Source of the DNA: JAIOIW01 sp050304175
GTDB lineage: Bacteria; Pseudomonadota; Alphaproteobacteria; Rhizobiales; Rhizobiaceae
NCBI GenBank assembly: GCA_050304175.1
Contig: JBNLDE010000138.1
Location: 1 to 7,523 of the forward strand
Length of the DNA stretch: 7,523 nucleotides
Direction of reading: 5' to 3'
The notes beneath the pieces are model-generated. The model was not told the DNA's origin. It searched no databases and saw only the letters and a list, made by a program, of their open reading frames with translations. Of the stretch, positions 4,125 through 7,523 are shown piece by piece. The translations under genes and the position numbers were made by a program. The stretch's first letter is position 1. Each line of letters opens with the position of its first letter.

Positions 4125-5864
4125 ATGCAGGAATGGTTCTCGGTCGCGCTCGCCCGCCTGGGCTCCGACCCCCTGTTGCAGGGGATGCTGACGGCTTTTG
4201 CGACCTTTATCCTGGAGGATCCGACCACGATCGGCTGCGGCCTGCTTGTCGCCGACGGGCGCATGAGCATCGTCACCGCCTTCGTCGCGCTTTCGGCGGG
4301 AATCGCGATCGGGGATGTCGGTCTCTACGGCGTAGGCCGGGTGTTCGGCGCGCGTATCGTGCGCTGGGGCCTGGTGGCGCAGGCCGATATCGACCGGTCG
4401 GCGATCTGGTTCCGGCAGAACACCGTCCCGGTCGTCCTGCTCTCCCGCTTTATCCCGGGCACCCGCCTGGTCACCTATCTTTCGGCTGGCTTTTTGAACG
4501 CGCCGCTCTACCGCTTCGTGGCCGTCGTCGTGGTCGCCTCGCTGGTCTGGACCGCGTTGTTGCTGTCGCTGACGGTCTCGCTGGGCGCCATGGTGCTGCC
4601 GCTGCTCGGGCAGATTCGCTGGCCCCTGGCCGTGGCTGCGATCCTGTTGTTCGTCTACATGCAGCGCCGCGCCGCGAAGAAGCTCGCGCCTCCCGCCGAT
4701 GCGCCGGCGCCCGTGGTCTCCGCGTTCGAGTTGTGGTCGCCCTGGCTGTTTTATGCGCCGGTGGTGCTCTATTGCGTGCTGCTTGCGGTGCGCCACCGCA
4801 GCCTGATGGCCCCGACCGTCGCCAATCCGGCAATCTATTCCGGCGGGCTGATCGGCGAATCCAAGACCTCGATCCTCGATCTGGTCACGGGCCCGCAACG
4901 CCGGTGGATCGTGCCCTACGTGGCATTCGATCCCGATCCGGATGCCGGGGCCGGCGAAAATCTCGCGCGGGCCGGGGACGTGATCCGCGACGCCGGGCTG
5001 CGGTTTCCGTTGGTCGTCAAGCCCGACATCGGCCAGAACGGCACCGGCGTGCGGTTGCTCAACGACACGGCTGATCTGGCGCAATATCTCGCCGATTTTC
5101 CCGCTGGCCAGCGCGTCGTGTTTCAGGACCTTGCGGGCAGGAAAACGTTTTTCGGCGGTCCGGCCGGCGACGGTTCGCCGGTGAGCCGCAAGGCAGCGGG
5201 CGGCGAGGCCGGCGTCTTCTACTGGAAAATGCCCGGCGCGAAACAGGGGTCGATCTTCTCGATCACGCTGAAGGAGATCCCGTCCGTGATCGGCGACGGG
5301 CACAGTTCGCTGCGCGAACTGATCGCCGCCGACACGCGCGCCCACCTCCTGATTGACGTCTATCTTGGCCAGAAGGAGCAGGACGCCGACCGTGTCCTGG
5401 CCCGCGGCGAGGTTCTTCCGCTCGGCTTTGCCGGCAATCACTGCAAGGGGGCGATTTTCCGCGACGGCACCCGGTTTGCCACGCCGGAACTCCTCGAACG
5501 CTGCGAGGCGATTGCAAATGCGATGCCGGAGTTCCACTTCGGCCGCTTCGACGTGCGGTTCGACGACTTCGACGAGTTCCTCGCCGGCCGGGACTTCCAG
5601 ATCATGGAGATCAACGGCGCGGGCGCCGAGGCGACGCACATCTGGGACGCGTCGATGCGGATATCCGATGCCTATGCCGTGCTGTTCGAGCAATACGGCA
5701 TGCTGTACAGGATCGGCGCGGCAAATCGCCGGCGCGGGTTCAAGCCGCTCGGCTTCGTGGCGTTCCTGCGTTCGGCCCTGGCCTACCGGAAGGCGGCCCG
5801 CCAATATGCCCGCATGCGCCCGGCGCAAGCGGCTGTGCCGGCTGCTAGCCCGCCGCCGCCTTGA
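4125..5864 (+). CDS. DedA/VTT membrane domain fused to ATP-grasp ligase-like domain
   Basis: This 579-residue inner-membrane protein has two parts. Residues about 1-185 are a DedA (VTT, SNARE-associated) domain: EDPTTIG near the first re-entrant segment, the family motif SRFIPGTRLVTYLSAG (107-122), and hydrophobic helices near 47-70, 127-150 and 155-179. DedA-like proteins move lipid carriers or lipids across the membrane. After a Pro/Ala linker and another hydrophobic stretch (204-222), residues about 223-540 resemble an ATP-grasp enzyme: ANPAIYSGGLIGESK (233-247), the ATP-binding Lys299 in VVKPDIGQNGTGV, EAGVFYWKMPG (361-371), SITLKEIPSVIGDGHSS (379-395), GRFDVRF and MEINGAGAEATHIWDA, where Asp476, Glu495 and Asn497 would bind metal. 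Such enzymes join a carboxylate to an amine or other nucleophile via an acyl phosphate. The substrate is unknown. GAAAGG lies 5 nt before the ATG. The gene is divergent from tetR and its end overlaps the next gene by 20 bp. Confidence 0.88.
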   Translation: MQEWFSVALARLGSDPLLQGMLTAFATFILEDPTTIGCGLLVADGRMSIVTAFVALSAGIAIGDVGLYGVGRVFGARIVRWGLVAQADIDRSAIWFRQNTVPVVLLSRFIPGTRLVTYLSAGFLNAPLYRFVAVVVVASLVWTALLLSLTVSLGAMVLPLLGQIRWPLAVAAILLFVYMQRRAAKKLAPPADAPAPVVSAFELWSPWLFYAPVVLYCVLLAVRHRSLMAPTVANPAIYSGGLIGESKTSILDLVTGPQRRWIVPYVAFDPDPDAGAGENLARAGDVIRDAGLRFPLVVKPDIGQNGTGVRLLNDTADLAQYLADFPAGQRVVFQDLAGRKTFFGGPAGDGSPVSRKAAGGEAGVFYWKMPGAKQGSIFSITLKEIPSVIGDGHSSLRELIAADTRAHLLIDVYLGQKEQDADRVLARGEVLPLGFAGNHCKGAIFRDGTRFATPELLERCEAIANAMPEFHFGRFDVRFDDFDEFLAGRDFQIMEINGAGAEATHIWDASMRISDAYAVLFEQYGMLYRIGAANRRRGFKPLGFVAFLRSALAYRKAARQYARMRPAQAAVPAASPPPP

Positions 5865-6951
5865 GCGCCTCGGGCAAAGCCTCCTCGAACAGGTCCAACT
5901 CGTCCTCCGGGCCGCACGACACGCGGATGCAACGATCGAGCCCGGGCGCCATCGGCTTGCGGATGAACACGTCGCGCGTGCCCAGTTCCTGGAGCACCTT
6001 CACGGCGAATTCGCCGTCGCGCCCGCAATCGATGGTGACGAAATTGGTCGCCGACGCGATCGGCTGCAGCCCGTTCGCCCGCGCGATCTCCGCGATGCGG
6101 TCGCGGCAGGCATCGACCTTCGCCACGACATCGGCCAGCCATGCCTGATCGGCCAGCGCCGCCACGCCGGCGGCCTGGGCCATCTTCGTCATGCCGTACT
6201 GGTTGCGCACCTTGTCGTAACCCGAAATCGTCTCCGGTTCGGCGATCGCATAGGCGCACCGCAGCCCTGCCAGCCCGTAAGCCTTTGAAAACGTGCGCAT
6301 TCGAACCAGGTTCGGGCGCGTGAACCCGATCTCCGGCAGCGCCGATTGCGGCCCGGTCTCGCAATAGGCCTCGTCGAGGATGAACAGCGTCGTCTCCGGC
6401 AAGGCCGCGGCGAAGGCCTCGATCTCGCCGGCGTCCCACCAGGTGCCCATCGGATTGTCGGGATTGGAGAGATAGACCAGCCGCGCACCGGTGCGCCTGA
6501 CCGCGTCGAGCAGACCGACGAGATCCTCGCGGTCGTCGCGGAACGGCACGGTGGTCAGCGCGCCGCCGCACACGGCGACATGGTAGTTGAAGGTCGGGTA
6601 GGCGCCGAGCGAGGTCACCACCGGCGTGCCGGGGCCGACATATTGCCGCGCGGTCGTTTCCAGCAGCCCGTCGATGCCGCCGCCGATCGTCACGCGCGCG
6701 GGCGCGATCCGGTAATGGGCGGCGACCGCCTGTTTGAGGTCGAAATTCTCCGGGTCTCCGTATTTCCACATCTGCGGCGCGGCGGCGCGCATTGCCTCGA
6801 TCACCCGGGGCGAGGGGCCGAACCCGCTTTCATTGGCGCCGAGCCGCGCCCTGAACGGCCGGCCGCGCTGGCGTTCCTGGGTTTCGGGCCCGACGAACGG
6901 GATCGTGGCGGGCAGGGCGTCGACGATGGAAGTCAGGGGCGGGCGGGACAT
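5845..6951 (-). CDS. PLP-dependent aminotransferase, HisC-like (fold type I)
   Basis: This 368-residue cytosolic class I/II aminotransferase is of the histidinol-phosphate aminotransferase type. Key residues are present: GANESGFGPSP near the N-terminus, Tyr64 in WKYGDPE, Asn166 in SNPDNPMGT, Asp193 and Tyr196 in LDEAY, the Schiff-base Lys223 in TFSKAYGLAGLR with Arg231, and the carboxylate-binding Arg343 in IRVSCGPE. It could transaminate imidazole-acetol phosphate in histidine synthesis or an aromatic amino acid. The Pro-Phe-Asn segment usual in HisC before the SLAQAA helix reads NQYGMTKMAQAA here, so true HisC activity is uncertain and no gene symbol is given. The ATG at 6951 (MSRPPLT) was chosen from the family N-terminus; an ATG at 6960 adds three residues and is equally possible. 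Neither has a strong ribosome binding site. A promoter at 6983-7011 argues against longer starts. The stop lies inside the end of the convergent gene. Confidence 0.92.
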   Translation of the reverse strand: MSRPPLTSIVDALPATIPFVGPETQERQRGRPFRARLGANESGFGPSPRVIEAMRAAAPQMWKYGDPENFDLKQAVAAHYRIAPARVTIGGGIDGLLETTARQYVGPGTPVVTSLGAYPTFNYHVAVCGGALTTVPFRDDREDLVGLLDAVRRTGARLVYLSNPDNPMGTWWDAGEIEAFAAALPETTLFILDEAYCETGPQSALPEIGFTRPNLVRMRTFSKAYGLAGLRCAYAIAEPETISGYDKVRNQYGMTKMAQAAGVAALADQAWLADVVAKVDACRDRIAEIARANGLQPIASATNFVTIDCGRDGEFAVKVLQELGTRDVFIRKPMAPGLDRCIRVSCGPEDELDLFEEALPEALKAAAG

Positions 6952-6982
6952 GAGGAGCATCCGGTTGGTTCGTTTCGCCCTT

Positions 6983-7011
6983 GTCATACCCGCCGCTGAA
7001 ATGCGCCGCAA
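6983..7011 (-). promoter_or_regulatory. Candidate sigma70 promoter of the HisC-like gene
   Basis: On the minus strand, TTGCGG (7006-7011) and TATGAC (6983-6988) are separated by 17 bp. The expected start of transcription is about 6976, giving a leader of 16-25 nt before the ATGs at 6960 and 6951. It supports those starts over in-frame ATGs at 6987 and 7011. Confidence 0.45.
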
Positions 7012-7237
7012 TCACATCTCGGGCGCTTCGCGACGCCGGTGTGGAACAATGCCCGCATTTCGCCTGGTCGCGGTCCGCGCTGTTTGCCGTCGGCATTTCC
7101 GGCACTTTGACGCTACTGCCGAGGCCGTGCGTTGCCAGGTGCGCGTCGCGCATGGTCAGCGACTGCGGCCCGGGCTTTCGCCTCCCCCGCCGAGGCGTTG
7201 AGCGAAGCGAAACCGCCGGGAGCGAAAAGATGGCGGA

Positions 7238-7313
7238 CAATCGGGGAGAAGTTTCCGAACCCGCAGGGTTCGCAAGACCAAGGGTCGTCCGAGCCAATGC
7301 GAGGCCCCGATTG
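7238..7313. repeat. Nested inverted-repeat element, cloverleaf-like fold
   Basis: The outer arms CAATCGGGG (7238-7246) and CCCCGATTG (7305-7313) are perfect 9-bp reverse complements. Between them lie a perfect 7-bp hairpin CGAACCC-GCA-GGGTTCG (7256-7272), a 4-bp hairpin GACC-AAG-GGTC (7276-7286) and a possible GCC/GGC hairpin near 7292-7304. The 76-nt whole could fold as a multibranched RNA on either strand. It is not a tRNA by inspection, since no 7-bp acceptor with a proper T-loop is present. It resembles palindromic intergenic repeats of alphaproteobacteria, but I cannot name a family. Confidence 0.45.
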
Positions 7314-7351
7314 GAGCGAAGCCCGAAGGGCGACAGCGCGAAGTCAGAAGA

Positions 7352-7441
7352 TGGCGGAGAGGATGGGATTCGAACCCACGAGACGGTTCCCCGTCTACTC
7401 CCTTAGCAGGGGAGCGCCTTCGACCACTCGGCCACCTCTCC
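7352..7441 (-). tRNA. tRNA-Ser(GCT)
   Basis: This is a 90-nt class II tRNA read on the minus strand. The acceptor arms are GGAGAGG (7435-7441) and CCTCTCC, followed by discriminator G and an encoded CCA (7352-7354). The anticodon stem-loop is CTCCC-CTGCTAA-GGGAG with anticodon GCT at 7405-7407, reading AGC and AGU codons. The long variable arm (TAGACGGGGAACCGTCTC region) is typical of tRNA-Ser, and the T-arm carries GGGTTCGAATCCC. No T-rich terminator is seen just after it. Confidence 0.97.
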
Positions 7442-7450
7442 AGTAAAGCC

Positions 7451-7479
7451 CGTGTACGGATAAAACTCGGAGAGTTCAA
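7451..7479 (-). promoter_or_regulatory. Candidate promoter of tRNA-Ser
   Basis: On the minus strand, TTGAAC (7474-7479) and TACACG (7451-7456) are separated by 17 bp, ending 9 nt before the tRNA 5' end. The -35 is good and the -10 is weak. The position suits a short tRNA leader. Confidence 0.4.
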
Positions 7480-7523
7480 GGCGTTTTTTGCTCCTTTCGG
7501 GATTTTCCACTATCCCGCGCCTT

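Larger units (their letters stand above)
6952..7351. other. 400-bp non-coding region between the HisC-like gene and tRNA-Ser
   Basis: No convincing gene is present. Short open frames exist on both strands but lack ribosome binding sites and recognisable domains. The right half (about 7180-7351) is rich in short palindromes and in the words GGAGCGAA and AAGATGGCGGA, each present twice (7219-7226 and 7313-7320; 7227-7237 and 7348-7358). It also contains the nested inverted-repeat element at 7238-7313. The second AAGATGGCGGA copy includes the tRNA 3' CCA end. Confidence 0.5.

Noticed and set aside
4095..5828. 577-codon open frame on the minus strand across the DedA-ATP-grasp gene
   Set aside because: Its composition (Arg, Asp, Gly, His, Gln repeats) is typical of an antisense reading of GC-rich coding DNA. 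It has no domain or ribosome binding site, and it conflicts with a recognisable protein on the other strand.
6830..7297. 155-codon minus-strand frame upstream of the HisC-like gene
   Set aside because: No ribosome binding site, no recognisable domain, and its second half is a shifted reading of the aminotransferase N-terminus and promoter.
7238..7313. A second, degenerate tRNA gene
   Set aside because: The 76-nt length and cloverleaf-like pairing are suggestive. However, the closing stem is 9 bp, the T-loop and anticodon-loop sequences are absent on both strands, and the inner 7-bp stem has a 3-nt loop.
7132..7446. Plus-strand open frame reading through the tRNA gene (ERMGFEPTRRFPVYS...)
   Set aside because: This is the familiar false protein made by reading the complement of a tRNA-Ser gene; the RNA gene explains the conservation.

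Overview
The window is about 7.5 kb of GC-rich chromosomal DNA (roughly 60-65% G+C by eye). It looks like an alphaproteobacterium, probably of the Hyphomicrobiales/Rhodobacterales type. This rests on codon use, on the close match of the isovaleryl-CoA dehydrogenase and the HisC-like aminotransferase to proteins of that class, and on a tRNA-Ser gene with an encoded CCA. Family assignments come from motifs recalled from memory; no database was searched. No mobile element, CRISPR array or rRNA is visible.

Layout from left to right. (1) Positions 1-1955, minus strand, hold two secreted proteins. A serine peptidase of the glutamyl-endopeptidase (V8-like, S1B) type is transcribed first. A strong stem-loop terminator follows, then a small exported protein of unknown function that appears to be two copies of one disulfide-bonded module. 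(2) Positions 1956-2191 are intergenic. They contain a perfect CRP-type palindrome and a foldable segment in the region upstream of the peptidase. (3) Positions 2192-3965, minus strand, hold a TetR-family regulator whose last 35 nt overlap the start of isovaleryl-CoA dehydrogenase (leucine catabolism). (4) Positions 3966-4124 are a divergent control region. It has a clear sigma70-like promoter for tetR with a CAAACGTTC motif in its spacer, and a second copy of the motif 55 bp away on the side of the divergent gene. (5) Positions 4125-5864, plus strand, encode a 579-residue membrane protein that fuses a DedA/VTT transporter-like domain to an ATP-grasp ligase-like domain. (6) Positions 5845-6951, minus strand, encode a HisC-like PLP aminotransferase that overlaps the fusion gene tail to tail by 20 bp. 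(7) Positions 6952-7351 are non-coding, with a nested inverted-repeat element. (8) Positions 7352-7441, minus strand, are tRNA-Ser(GCT), with a plausible promoter running toward the window end.

The tetR-ivd pair is most simply an autoregulated leucine-degradation unit, and its operator arrangement could also place the divergent fusion gene under the same repressor. The two secreted proteins form a separate export-related pair. The aminotransferase and the tRNA look like ordinary housekeeping neighbours. The most unusual item is the DedA-ATP-grasp fusion: its architecture suggests an ATP-dependent ligation carried out next to a membrane carrier, with substrates unknown.
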